From CAVSRC01 sp963785065 (GTDB lineage: Bacteria; Pseudomonadota; Alphaproteobacteria; Rhizobiales; Kaistiaceae), in contig CAWATX010000002.1 of NCBI GenBank assembly GCA_963785065.1, forward strand, positions 248,001-312,000: DNA of 64,000 bases. Direction: 5' to 3'. This document shows, one piece after another, positions 57,701-64,000 of the stretch. Within the stretch, counting starts at the first letter, position 1. Every line of letters starts with the position of its first letter. The notes under the pieces are model-generated. The model searched no databases and was not told the origin of the DNA. It saw only the letters and a list, made by a program, of their open reading frames with translations. The position numbers and the translations under genes are program-made.

Positions 57701-58180
57701 TTCGGACTGGTGCGCGGTGGTGGAGGATTCGCAGGTGTGGTCGTCGCCCATCAGGGCCAGCACGCCGCCCCAGGGCGAGGTGCCGGCGAGGTTGGCATGC
57801 TTCAGCGCATCGCCGGAGCGATCCACGCCCGGCCCCTTGCCGTACCACAGGCCGAAGACCCCGTCGAAACGCCCGTCGCCGCGGAGTTCCGCCTGTTGCG
57901 TGCCCCACAGGGCGGTCGCCGCGAGGTCCTCGTTGATGCCCGGATTGAAGACGATGCCGGCCGGCTGCAGCACGTCCGCCGCGCGCCAGAGCTGCTGGTC
58001 GAGCCCGCCCAGCGGCGAGCCGCGATAGCCGCTGACATAGCCGGCGGTGGTCAGGCCGAGGCGCCGGTCGCGCGCCTGCTGCATGAGCAGGAGGCGCACC
58101 ACCGCCTGGGTGCCGCTGACCAGCACCCGCTGCTTGGCGAGATCGTATTTGTCGTCAAGGCTGACGGCCGCAAGGGCCAT
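54716..58180 (-). CDS. Indolepyruvate ferredoxin oxidoreductase, fused alpha-gamma
   Basis: A 1154-residue thiamine diphosphate enzyme that oxidatively decarboxylates arylpyruvates or branched 2-oxo acids to acyl-CoA with ferredoxin reduction. The N-terminal part carries YVSGYRGSPLGGLDQQL and GKGPGVDRSGDALKHAN; a TPP-binding region has GDGTYVHSG. The 4Fe-4S cysteines include C634, C637 and C640 in CEGCGDC. The gamma part has VLITGVGGTGVVTIGALLA. The ATG at 58180 has GGGGAGGG 9 bases before it, better than the earlier ATG at 58189. It is oxygen-tolerant in related aerobes and divergent from TRAP genes. Confidence 0.95.
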   Translation of the reverse strand: MALAAVSLDDKYDLAKQRVLVSGTQAVVRLLLMQQARDRRLGLTTAGYVSGYRGSPLGGLDQQLWRAADVLQPAGIVFNPGINEDLAATALWGTQQAELRGDGRFDGVFGLWYGKGPGVDRSGDALKHANLAGTSPWGGVLALMGDDHTCESSTTAHQSEFAFVDAMIPVLNPAGVQEVLDFGLFGYALSRYAGTWVGLKCVKDTIESTATVDGALDRVATVIPGGFRVPPGGLAIRARDTALAQEERLHEFKIPAVTAFLRANAPDRMVHSGGRQPRIGILTAGKSYLDVLQALDDLGIDEVRAADLGLRLMKIACTWPLEPQAIRNFAEGLETIVVVEEKRGLIETQVKEILYGTANQPAVLGKKDERGQWLFPSKGALDTNQIAIAIGERLTVGRQDERLARRLAGLRQAQETLAASRDVAERTPYFCAGCPYNTATTVPEGARAYAGIGCHYMVLRVPDRHTEGFTQMGAEGANWIGEAPFSTRNHVFQNVGDGTYVHSGSLVVRAAIAAGVNITFKILFNDAVALTGGQKPDGDPSVEKIAAEMLAAGVRKVVVVSEEPQRYGTDVQLPAGTAVHHRDDLDAVQRQLMQVTGVSVLIYDQTCAAEKRRRRKRGTYPDPDRRVVINELVCEGCGDCGVQSNCVAVQPIETAYGRKRTIDQSVCNKDFSCLKGFCPSFVTVHGAVAKPAAPLPAEEELPDPPRRPALDGNYAVLITGVGGTGVVTIGALLAMAAHLEGKAASVIDMAGLAQKGGPVVSHVRIAPVVDDIKAVRVAAAGADLVLACDAVVAGSARSLAAIDPGHTAVFVNTHETYPGAFTHDADYTLPMRRIVQAITARAGAPKSRFIEATEIATALMGDAIATNMFMLGFAWQAGAVPLSHFAILKAIELNGVAVAMNKAAFAWGRRAATEPEAIARIAAERAGRRTAPVAETLDELAARRTRFLTEYQDEVYAQRYADTVAAMREAEARVAPGRADLAEAVALNLFRLMAVKDEYEVARLYTDGSFQRQLGESFAGWGRLEFHMAPPLFARKDKATGHLKTQTYGPGLMRVLRLISRFRHLRGSWLDPFGHTRERRMERRLRAEYEATLATIGEKLSPENHHLAVALARYPEKIRGFGHVKAEAVARVRPEAAARRAAFLAGRAKIEAAE

Positions 58181-58424
58181 GTGCGCCATCCCTCCCCACC
58201 CGCTTGGGGCGCGCGGGCCGGCACTCATAGAGGCCGACAGCGGGGATAAGGTCAACTGGCGCGGCGCCACCCTGATTTTTGCCCGATTCATGCCGATCAA
58301 CTGGTGGCCGTCCCCGCGCCACCGGGCCTGGCAAAGGCGCGGCGGTTCGGCGCTTGCCATCGCCGGCCATCCGTCGCAGGTTCGCGACAGAGACAAAGGC
58401 CGGGAGAACCGGCAGGGGACGCTT

Positions 58425-58973
58425 ATGGGAGTTTTGCTGCGTATCAGCAGAGCGATCGATCGTGTAACTGCGTTTATTGGCCAATCCGTGATGTGGCTGA
58501 TCCTGCTGTCGGTGCTGGTCAGCGCCGGCAACGCCACGTCGCGCAAGCTTTTTTCGCTGTCCTCGAACGCCTGGCTGGAGCTTCAGTGGTACCTGTTCGG
58601 CGCCGCCTATCTGCTCGCCGCCGCCTACACGCTGCAGCGCAACGGCCACGTGCGCATCGACATCGTCTCGAACCTTCTGCCCAAGTCCGTGCGCAACTGG
58701 ATCGAGATCTTCGGCCACGCCGTGATGCTGCTCCCTTTCTCGGTCCTCATGGTGTGGGAAATCACGCCATGGTTCGCACAGTCCTATGAGATCGGCGAGG
58801 TATCGGCCAATTTCGGCGGGCTCATCCTGTGGCCAGCCAAGGGCATGCTGCTGATCGGCTTCTTCCTGCTCGCCATCCAGTCGGTCTCCGAAATCATCAA
58901 GCGCATCGCCATCATGCAGGGACGCATCGCCGACCCGCAGGCAATCGGCGAACCGACGGCGCCGGTCGAGTAG
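58425..58973 (+). CDS. dctQ: TRAP transporter small permease subunit (DctQ)
   Basis: A 182-residue membrane protein with four hydrophobic helices (about 17-37, 48-66, 93-112, 133-152), the DctQ hallmark. WLELQWYLFGAAYLLAAAYTLQRNGHVRIDI matches the TRAP mannitol/chloroaromatic subfamily, which includes 2-oxo-acid transporters. The ATG at 58425 is preceded by AGGGGAC. It is followed after 5 bases by the large permease gene and, convergently, by the binding-protein gene. It lies divergently 244 bases from the indolepyruvate oxidoreductase. Confidence 0.93.
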   Translation: MGVLLRISRAIDRVTAFIGQSVMWLILLSVLVSAGNATSRKLFSLSSNAWLELQWYLFGAAYLLAAAYTLQRNGHVRIDIVSNLLPKSVRNWIEIFGHAVMLLPFSVLMVWEITPWFAQSYEIGEVSANFGGLILWPAKGMLLIGFFLLAIQSVSEIIKRIAIMQGRIADPQAIGEPTAPVE

Positions 58974-58978
58974 ACGCC

Positions 58979-60583
58979 ATGGTCGATTTCATCATCGCCA
59001 ACATGGCGCCGCTGATGTTCGCCTCGCTGGTGATCGTGCTGCTGCTCGGCTATCCGGTCGCCTTCGCGCTCGCCTTCAATGGTCTCGCCTGGGGCCTGGT
59101 CGGCATCCATTTCGGCCTGTTCTCGCCGACCTTCTTCCAGGCGCTGCCCGACCGCCTCTTTGCGGTGATGAGCAACGAGACCCTGCTCGCCGTCCCGTTC
59201 TTCACCTTCATGGGGCTGGTTCTGGAACGATCGGGCATGGCGGAGGACCTGCTCGACACCATCGGCCAGCTCTTCGGCCCGGTGCGTGGCGGTCTGGCGC
59301 TCGCCGTGATCGTCGTCGGCGCGCTGCTTGCCGCGACCACCGGCGTGGTCGCCGCCTCGGTCATCGCCATGGGGCTGATCTCGCTGCCGATCATGCTGCG
59401 CTACGGCTACGACCGGCGCCTGGCGACCGGCGTCATTGCCGCCTCGGGAACGCTGGCGCAGATCATCCCGCCGAGCCTCGTGCTCATCGTCATGGCCGAC
59501 CAGCTCGGCCGTTCGGTCGGCGACATGTATTCCGGCGCGATCGTTCCCGGGCTCGTCCTCTCGGGGCTCTACGTCGCCTATGTCATCGGCATGACGGTGA
59601 TCTTCCGCGGCGCAGCGCCGGCGCTGCCGAAGGAATTCCGCACCTACAGCGGCCCTCAGCTCGCCGTCCGCGTCGTCGTCGCCCTGATCCCGCCGCTGGT
59701 GCTCATCTTCCTGGTGCTCGGCACCATCTTCATCGGCCTGGCCACGCCCACCGAAGGCGGCGCCATGGGCGCCGTTGGGGCCATGGTGCTGGCCGCGGTC
59801 AAGCGCCGGCTCAACTGGACGATGCTGCGTGAGGCGCTCGATGCGACCACCAAGCTGTCGTCGTTCGTGCTCTTCATCCTGATCGGCTCGCGCGTCTTCA
59901 GCCTGACCTTCTTCGGCGTCGACGGCCACCTGTGGGTGGAGAACCTGCTGACCGGTCTGCCCGGCGGTCAGCTCGGCTTCCTGATCGTCGTCAACATCCT
60001 GGTCTTCGTTCTCGCCTTCTTCCTCGACTTCTTCGAGCTTGCCTTCATCATCGTGCCGCTGGTCGGCCCGGCGGCGGAACATCTCGGCATCGACCTGATC
60101 TGGTTCGGCATCCTGCTCGGCATCAACATGCAGACGGCGTTCATGCACCCGCCGTTCGGCTTCTCGCTCTTCTATCTGCGATCGGTGGCGCCGCGTGAAG
60201 CCTATGTCGACCGCATCACCAACGCCAGGATCGCGCCGATCACCACCGCCCAGATCTATTGGGGGGCAGTGCCCTTCGTCGTCATCCAGGTGATCATGAT
60301 CGCCCTCACCATCAGCTTCCCCGGCATGGTGACGCGCTACAAGGCCGAACAGGTCCACGCCCCGCCCGGCAAGATCGAAATCCAGGCGCCCAGCTACGGC
60401 TCCGGCCTGCCCGATTTCGGCGGCGGTCCCAATTTCGGAACCGGGGGCGGGGCGAACAGCGGGCCGAACTTCGGCGGCGGTGCCGCGCCGGACGGCAGTT
60501 CACCGGGTCCGAATTTCGGGGACGGCAGCGCGCCGTCTCCCGCCCCGGCGAGCCCGCCCGCCGGTCCCAACTTCGGCCAATGA
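58979..60583 (+). CDS. dctM: TRAP transporter large permease subunit (DctM) with GPNFG-repeat tail
   Basis: A 534-residue membrane protein with about 12 helices forming the sodium-coupled substrate channel. Family segments include FFTFMGLVLERSGMAEDLLD, AATTGVVAASVIAMG and LDFFELAFIIVPLVGP. The body aligns with the usual DctM length to about residue 460; the rest is an unusual hydrophilic Gly/Pro-rich tail with four copies of GPNFG. The ATG at 58979 follows 5 bases after dctQ. The stop lies inside the terminator of the convergent dctP gene. Confidence 0.93.
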   Translation: MVDFIIANMAPLMFASLVIVLLLGYPVAFALAFNGLAWGLVGIHFGLFSPTFFQALPDRLFAVMSNETLLAVPFFTFMGLVLERSGMAEDLLDTIGQLFGPVRGGLALAVIVVGALLAATTGVVAASVIAMGLISLPIMLRYGYDRRLATGVIAASGTLAQIIPPSLVLIVMADQLGRSVGDMYSGAIVPGLVLSGLYVAYVIGMTVIFRGAAPALPKEFRTYSGPQLAVRVVVALIPPLVLIFLVLGTIFIGLATPTEGGAMGAVGAMVLAAVKRRLNWTMLREALDATTKLSSFVLFILIGSRVFSLTFFGVDGHLWVENLLTGLPGGQLGFLIVVNILVFVLAFFLDFFELAFIIVPLVGPAAEHLGIDLIWFGILLGINMQTAFMHPPFGFSLFYLRSVAPREAYVDRITNARIAPITTAQIYWGAVPFVVIQVIMIALTISFPGMVTRYKAEQVHAPPGKIEIQAPSYGSGLPDFGGGPNFGTGGGANSGPNFGGGAAPDGSSPGPNFGDGSAPSPAPASPPAGPNFGQ

Positions 60584-60612
60584 AAAAGGGCCCCCGGGTT
60601 TCCCCGGAGCCC
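60584..60612 (-). terminator. Intrinsic terminator between dctM and dctP
   Basis: An imperfect hairpin GGGCCCCCGGG-TTT-CCCCGGAGCCC lies at 60588-60612. Read on the minus strand it is followed by CCCTTTTTC, so it ends the dctP message. It probably also slows plus-strand transcription out of dctM, whose stop it borders. Confidence 0.75.
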
Positions 60613-60636
60613 CCGCTTCCTGTCGCACGTGCCGGC

Positions 60637-61749
60637 CTATTTCACCTGAAGCCTGCCGGCGCGCTGCAGATCGGCCATGAAGTTGTCGTAGGTGCCGTCC
60701 GCGATCTGGAACGAGAGGAATTCCTCGTTCCGGAACGCGCTCATGGAATCGTACATCGTCTTGAACAACTCGTTCTTGGCGCTGAACTCGTTGTAGACCT
60801 CGACGGAGGCGTCGAAGCAGGCGGACATGATGTCCGTCGAGAAGGCGCGCAACTGCGCACCGTTCTTCACCAGTTCGCGCAACGCACCCGGATTGACCGC
60901 ATCGTAGTGCGCCTGCATTTCGTTATTGACCACGGCCGATGCCGTCCTGATGGCCGCCTGATAGGTCTTGGGCAGCGAATTCCACTTGTCCAGGTTGACC
61001 AGCGTGAACAGCGACGAGGCGCCTTCCCACCAGCCCGGATAGTAGTAGTACTTGGCGACCTTGTAGAAGCCGAGCTTGAGGTCGTCATAGGGACCGACGA
61101 ACTCGGTCGCGTCCAGCGTGCCCTTCTCGAGCGCCGGATAGATGTCGCTCGGCGCAATGTTGGACGGGACGACGCCGAGCCTCGACAGCACCGCGCCGGC
61201 GAAGCCGCCGCAGCGGAACTTGATGCCCTTGAGATCGTCGACGGTCTTGATCTCCTTGCGCCACCAGCCGCCCATCTGCGTGCCGGTATTGCCGGCCGGG
61301 AAGCCGGTCATGTTGAACTTGCCGAGGAACGTGTTGAACAGCTCCAGCGCGCCGCCGTAGTACCACCACGCATTGAGGCCGCGGCTGTTGAGCCCGAACG
61401 GCACCGAGCAGCCAAAGGCGAAGGTCGGATCCTTGCCGTAGTAGTAGTAGGTGGCGGTATGGCCCATCTCGACGGTGTCGTTCTGCACCGCGTCGATGAT
61501 GCCGGCCAGCGGCACGATCTCGCCGCCGGCAAAGGGCTGAATCTGGAACTTGCCGTCGGTCAGATCGCTGACGATCTGGGCCGTGCGGGTGACACCGTCA
61601 TAGAGCGTGTCGAGGACCTTGGGGAACGCCGATGTCAGGCGCCATTTGATCTCCGGCATGGACTGGGCGATCGCCGGCGCGGCGATTGTCGTGGCAGCAG
61701 CGCCTCCCGCAGCCAAACCGGCCTTCTTGATGAATGAACGACGATCCAT
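60637..61749 (-). CDS. dctP: TRAP transporter substrate-binding protein (DctP), TAT-exported
   Basis: A 370-residue periplasmic solute receptor. The N-terminus MDRRSFIKKAGLAAGGAAA is a twin-arginine signal. The mature protein (MPEIKWRLTSAFPKVLDTLYDG, then FAGGEIVPLAGIIDAVQNDTVEMGHTATYYYYG) matches the TakP/mannitol-chloroaromatic family, where members bind 2-oxo acids. GGFAGAVLSRLGVVPSNIAPSD and ELVKNGAQLRAF are family features. The ATG at 61749 is chosen over the long upstream frame because of the TAT motif. It converges on dctM. 2-oxo acid binding fits the neighbouring indolepyruvate oxidoreductase but is not proven. Confidence 0.92.
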   Translation of the reverse strand: MDRRSFIKKAGLAAGGAAATTIAAPAIAQSMPEIKWRLTSAFPKVLDTLYDGVTRTAQIVSDLTDGKFQIQPFAGGEIVPLAGIIDAVQNDTVEMGHTATYYYYGKDPTFAFGCSVPFGLNSRGLNAWWYYGGALELFNTFLGKFNMTGFPAGNTGTQMGGWWRKEIKTVDDLKGIKFRCGGFAGAVLSRLGVVPSNIAPSDIYPALEKGTLDATEFVGPYDDLKLGFYKVAKYYYYPGWWEGASSLFTLVNLDKWNSLPKTYQAAIRTASAVVNNEMQAHYDAVNPGALRELVKNGAQLRAFSTDIMSACFDASVEVYNEFSAKNELFKTMYDSMSAFRNEEFLSFQIADGTYDNFMADLQRAGRLQVK

Positions 61750-61911
61750 AAGCGAACTTCCTCCCTTGGTCGCTGCAATAATGATAACCAGATTTCCATC
61801 CGGAGCTGGCACCGGGAAAGAGCGGACGCCATCGCCCCGAAGCTGTCAAGCAGGAAGGCAGGCCGGCCGAACTCGTGCCAAAATGCCGCAATCGAAGCCT
61901 GGGCCACGAAG

Positions 61912-62694
61912 ATGAGCAACGACGACCTGGAACCGCCGCTGATTCTGGTCCCCGCCGACGTCCGCCCGGCTGACGGCTATGTCTGGCACGCGGCGCCGGA
62001 GACCTACCTCTCCGCGCTCGTCCACGGCAGCGGCGCCACCCCGCTGATCCTGCCGGCTCTCGCCGAGGCACCGGACTTCGACACCCTGCTCAAGCGCGTC
62101 GACGGGGTGCTGCTCACCGGCGCCCGTTCCAACGTTCATCCCGGACGCTACGGCGCCCCGGCGACGGCAAAGAGCGAGCCGCACGACCCAGGCCGCGACG
62201 CGCTTACCCTGCCGCTGGCCGTGGCGGCGCTACGCCACGGCGTACCACTCTTCGCCGTCTGCCGCGGCATGCAGGAGCTGAACGTCGCCCTCGGCGGCAC
62301 GCTGATCGCCGAGGTGCAGGAGGAGCCGGGGCGCAGTGATCACCGCGCGCCAGTCTCCGACGATCAGGCTACCCGCTTCGCCATCAGCCATGCGGTGGCG
62401 ATCGTGCCCGGCGGCGCGCTGTCCGCCATCATGGGTTCGCCGACGATCCGGGTGAACTCGCTGCATCGCCAGGCGATCGGGCGCCTCGCCGACGGGCTGG
62501 TGGTCGAGGCCACGGCAGCCGACGGCACCATCGAGGCGGTGAGCGTCGCCGGCGCCGCCGGCTTCGCGCTTGGTGTGCAGTGGCACCCCGAATACTGGGT
62601 GCTGAGCGACCCGCCCTCACAGAAACTCTTCGCCGCCTTCGGCGCAGCCGTGCGCCGCCACCGGGCGGCGAGCCGGGTGGCGGCGGCCAAATAG
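61912..62694 (+). CDS. puuD: Gamma-glutamyl-gamma-aminobutyrate hydrolase family protein
   Basis: A 260-residue class I glutamine amidotransferase-like hydrolase (peptidase C26). The nucleophile Cys lies in LFAVCRGMQELNVALGG, and the His-Glu of the triad are in LGVQWHPEYW. RVDGVLLTGARSNVHPGRYG is the family loop. It should split gamma-glutamyl amides, for example gamma-glutamyl-GABA in putrescine degradation, although no puuABC genes are adjacent. The transcript may end at a hairpin 62701-62730. Confidence 0.9.
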   Translation: MSNDDLEPPLILVPADVRPADGYVWHAAPETYLSALVHGSGATPLILPALAEAPDFDTLLKRVDGVLLTGARSNVHPGRYGAPATAKSEPHDPGRDALTLPLAVAALRHGVPLFAVCRGMQELNVALGGTLIAEVQEEPGRSDHRAPVSDDQATRFAISHAVAIVPGGALSAIMGSPTIRVNSLHRQAIGRLADGLVVEATAADGTIEAVSVAGAAGFALGVQWHPEYWVLSDPPSQKLFAAFGAAVRRHRAASRVAAAK

Positions 62695-62700
62695 CGCTAG

Positions 62701-62730
62701 GGCGCCGCCGCAAGGTGGTGCGGCGACGCC
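62701..62730. terminator. Hairpin after puuD
   Basis: GGCGCCGCCGCA and TGCGGCGACGCC pair with one mismatch around AGGTGG, starting 6 bases after the puuD stop. No T-tract follows, so it is a possible Rho-dependent or stabilising 3' hairpin. Confidence 0.45.
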
Positions 62731-62765
62731 CCGACGCGCCCCCCAAGCCAGGAGACTAACCGGTC

Positions 62766-62927
62766 TCAGGCGACCAGCGGCTTGAAGCTCGGATGGCTCT
62801 CCAGCCAGTGACTCTTCTCGAGCCGGCCGTCGAGACCCCAGACATGGCCAGCGGACTTGGCCGCAGGGCGATCTGACAGGGCGCAATCTAGCGGGGGCTG
62901 GATGAGCCCGCTTTGACTACACTCAAA
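62766..62927 (-). pseudogene. Possible C-terminal fragment of an unrecognised gene
   Basis: A 53-codon open frame on the minus strand without an ATG, GTG or TTG start ends ...GHVWGLDGRLEKSHWLES, then HPSFKPLVA and a stop. The residue composition (Trp, His and charged residues, ordered ending) looks like a real protein C-terminus. It begins directly after a TAA, between puuD and the nickel/cobalt transporter gene. It may be a remnant of a deleted gene. I cannot name the family, and chance coding is not excluded. Confidence 0.25.
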
Positions 62928-62938
62928 TTAGAAAAATG

Positions 62939-63967
62939 CTAAGTGCTGACAAGCGAGCCGCCCAAAAGGACGAGCCCGAGGAACAGCACCGCGGTGGCGG
63001 CGAGGATCTCGGCGATGCGCACGATCCGCGCGGTTACCGGCGAATCGACCCCTGCCAGACGCACCGCCAGGCCGCGGGCGGAAACCGCCACCACGGCTAT
63101 CGACGAGACCGTCAGGCCGGTGCCCAGTGCCATGACGAAGGTCGCCGCCACGCCCGCCAGGAACAGGCCCTGCGACAGGGCGAACACCAGCACGATGATG
63201 GCGCCAGAGCACGGCCGCACGCCGACGGCCAGGACCGCCGACCACGCCTGAGACAGCGTCTCCAGGAACGAACCGGCGGGACCGGCGACGGCGGCACCGG
63301 CATGATCGTGATGGTCATGGTCGTGCGCATCACTGTGGTCATGGTCGTGCGCATCATTGTGGTCGTGGCCGTGCGCATGGTCATGGTCAGGCACGCCGAC
63401 GTGATGGTGGCGGTGATGATGGCCACCGCCAAAAATCTTCGACCACAACAGCCAACCGCCGACCACGGCAACCAGACCGTAGCTCAGCCGCTCGAACCAG
63501 TCGGTCGCCCTGGTCATGGTGACCGCGGTGACGTGGAAGATCACGGCGGCGATGCCGACGATGAGCACCGCGCTCAGCGCCTGGACGAAGGCGGCCAGGA
63601 AGGAAAGCGCGATGCCGCGTTTCACCGTCTCGCCGGAGGAGACCATATAGGCGCTGATCACCGCCTTGCCGTGGCCCGGACCGGCGGCATGGAAGACGCC
63701 ATAGGCGAAGCTCAGCCCCATGAGCAGCCACGCCTCCCAGCCGTTCTGCTTGATGCCGGTGAGGGCGTGGGTGAGGCCCCGATAGAAGATGCTCTGATAG
63801 TAGGCGACGCGCACGAACAGCGGCCCGAGCGGTCCGCCGAAGCCGGCGCTGGACGAATCGGGCGTGGCAATGCCGAAGGGACTGGCCGCATGGGCGGCCC
63901 CGACCGCCGCCGCCAGCATCAGCAGCCCCACTGCAACGGGCGCCAGGCCGGCGCGCGCCCGGCTCAT
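62939..63967 (-). CDS. Nickel/cobalt transporter, NicO/RcnA type, His-rich
   Basis: A 342-residue inner-membrane protein with about six helices, resembling the NicO family exporters. HAAGPGHGKAVISAYMV (helix with metal-binding His), LAVGVRPCSGAIIVLVFAL and VMALGTGLTVSSIAVVAV are the family motifs. A cytoplasmic or periplasmic loop (about 188-228) is an extreme His/Asp-rich stretch (HHHRHHH, then repeats of HDHDH and DAHDHDH), which should bind Ni2+, Co2+ or Zn2+. The ATG overlaps the stop of the upstream partial gene (63964-63967). Confidence 0.92.
   Translation of the reverse strand: MSRARAGLAPVAVGLLMLAAAVGAAHAASPFGIATPDSSSAGFGGPLGPLFVRVAYYQSIFYRGLTHALTGIKQNGWEAWLLMGLSFAYGVFHAAGPGHGKAVISAYMVSSGETVKRGIALSFLAAFVQALSAVLIVGIAAVIFHVTAVTMTRATDWFERLSYGLVAVVGGWLLWSKIFGGGHHHRHHHVGVPDHDHAHGHDHNDAHDHDHSDAHDHDHHDHAGAAVAGPAGSFLETLSQAWSAVLAVGVRPCSGAIIVLVFALSQGLFLAGVAATFVMALGTGLTVSSIAVVAVSARGLAVRLAGVDSPVTARIVRIAEILAATAVLFLGLVLLGGSLVST
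63300..63415 (-). repeat. Short tandem repeat encoding the His/Asp-rich loop
   Basis: Repeats of about 24 bases (GGTCATGGTCGTGCGCATCA with variants) within the transporter gene encode DAHDHDHH-like units. The copy number is expected to vary between strains by slippage, which would change metal-binding capacity without frameshift when whole units change. Confidence 0.6.
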
Positions 63968-64000
63968 CGGGCCCGCCTCAGATTGCGCAGCAGGAAGAAG
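63964..64000 (-). CDS. C-terminal end of an upstream gene, possibly DUF1007
   Basis: Only 11 codons and the stop are visible: FFLLRNLRRAR, then TGA. The stop overlaps the transporter ATG (ATGA), so the genes are coupled. In related bacteria a DUF1007 gene usually precedes this type of nickel/cobalt transporter gene, which makes that the best guess. The visible residues do not prove it. Confidence 0.4.
   Translation of the reverse strand, partial: FFLLRNLRRAR

Noticed and set aside
56231..58249. A 672-codon plus-strand frame opposite the indolepyruvate oxidoreductase
   Set aside because: Shadow of a conserved gene; no motif or start signal.

Overview
The window is a chromosomal segment from a GC-rich alphaproteobacterium, most likely of the order Hyphomicrobiales (Rhizobiales). 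This is inferred from gene content: a gapR/DUF1244/N-formylglutamate amidohydrolase/DUF1036/pyk block, cpdR beside a second N-formylglutamate amidohydrolase gene, an mmgR (alpha-r8, Rfam 'suhB') type sRNA beside hisN, a cysteine-free L36, a ROSE-like leader on an hsp20 gene, CtrA-type motifs and a rhizobial-type intergenic palindrome. No transposase, prophage, CRISPR array or rRNA operon was seen. One tRNA (Val-GAC) is present. Coding density is high and nothing looks strongly foreign.

Layout. 0-2.1 kb: a truncated secreted protein and oligoendopeptidase F. 2.2-7.8 kb: a sigma-54-type response regulator preceded by a perfect CtrA box, then an L,D-transpeptidase and a DUF882/M15 protein, forming a peptidoglycan module. 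7.9-12.7 kb: gapR, DUF1244, N-formylglutamate amidohydrolase, DUF1036, pyruvate kinase and DUF2332. 12.7-15.4 kb: two paralogous secreted TPR proteins, rpmJ and a XylB-like sugar dehydrogenase. 15.4-19.7 kb: a FIST sensor and a GAF-GAF-PAS-GGDEF-EAL enzyme in one operon, then tRNA-Val. 19.8-24.8 kb: cpdR, amidohydrolase 2, the mmgR-like sRNA, hisN, an alpha/beta hydrolase, a second candidate sRNA, hsp20 with a thermometer-like leader, and a GNAT enzyme. 24.8-28.5 kb: threonine aldolase and a four-gene bufferin operon (DUF2282, DUF692, DUF2063, DoxX). 29-35.2 kb: gltBD. 35.2-38.4 kb: an NTF2-like protein, an NmrA-type oxidoreductase with a divergent AraC regulator, and a secreted MBL-fold hydrolase. 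38.5-45.8 kb: an envelope block (DUF459, MltB-type transglycosylase, galE, galU, outer membrane beta-barrel, kdsD). 45.9-51.0 kb: a TIR-nSTAND-repeat protein downstream of an SPFH/NfeD pair. 51.2-54.6 kb: methyltransferase, hemH, 5'-nucleotidase. 54.7-61.7 kb: a fused indolepyruvate:ferredoxin oxidoreductase divergent from a TRAP transporter. 61.9-64 kb: a class I amidotransferase hydrolase and a nickel/cobalt exporter family protein.

How the parts fit together. Cell-cycle and nucleoid functions (gapR, cpdR, CtrA-like sites) occur with cell-wall genes. The envelope block supplies UDP-glucose, UDP-galactose and a Kdo precursor. The FIST/c-di-GMP pair looks like a complete signal-in, second-messenger-out unit. 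The bufferin operon should make a modified metal-binding peptide. The TIR-nSTAND protein looks like a one-gene NAD-depleting sensor and is the most likely under-described system here. Two regulatory RNAs and one RNA thermometer are proposed from secondary structure alone.
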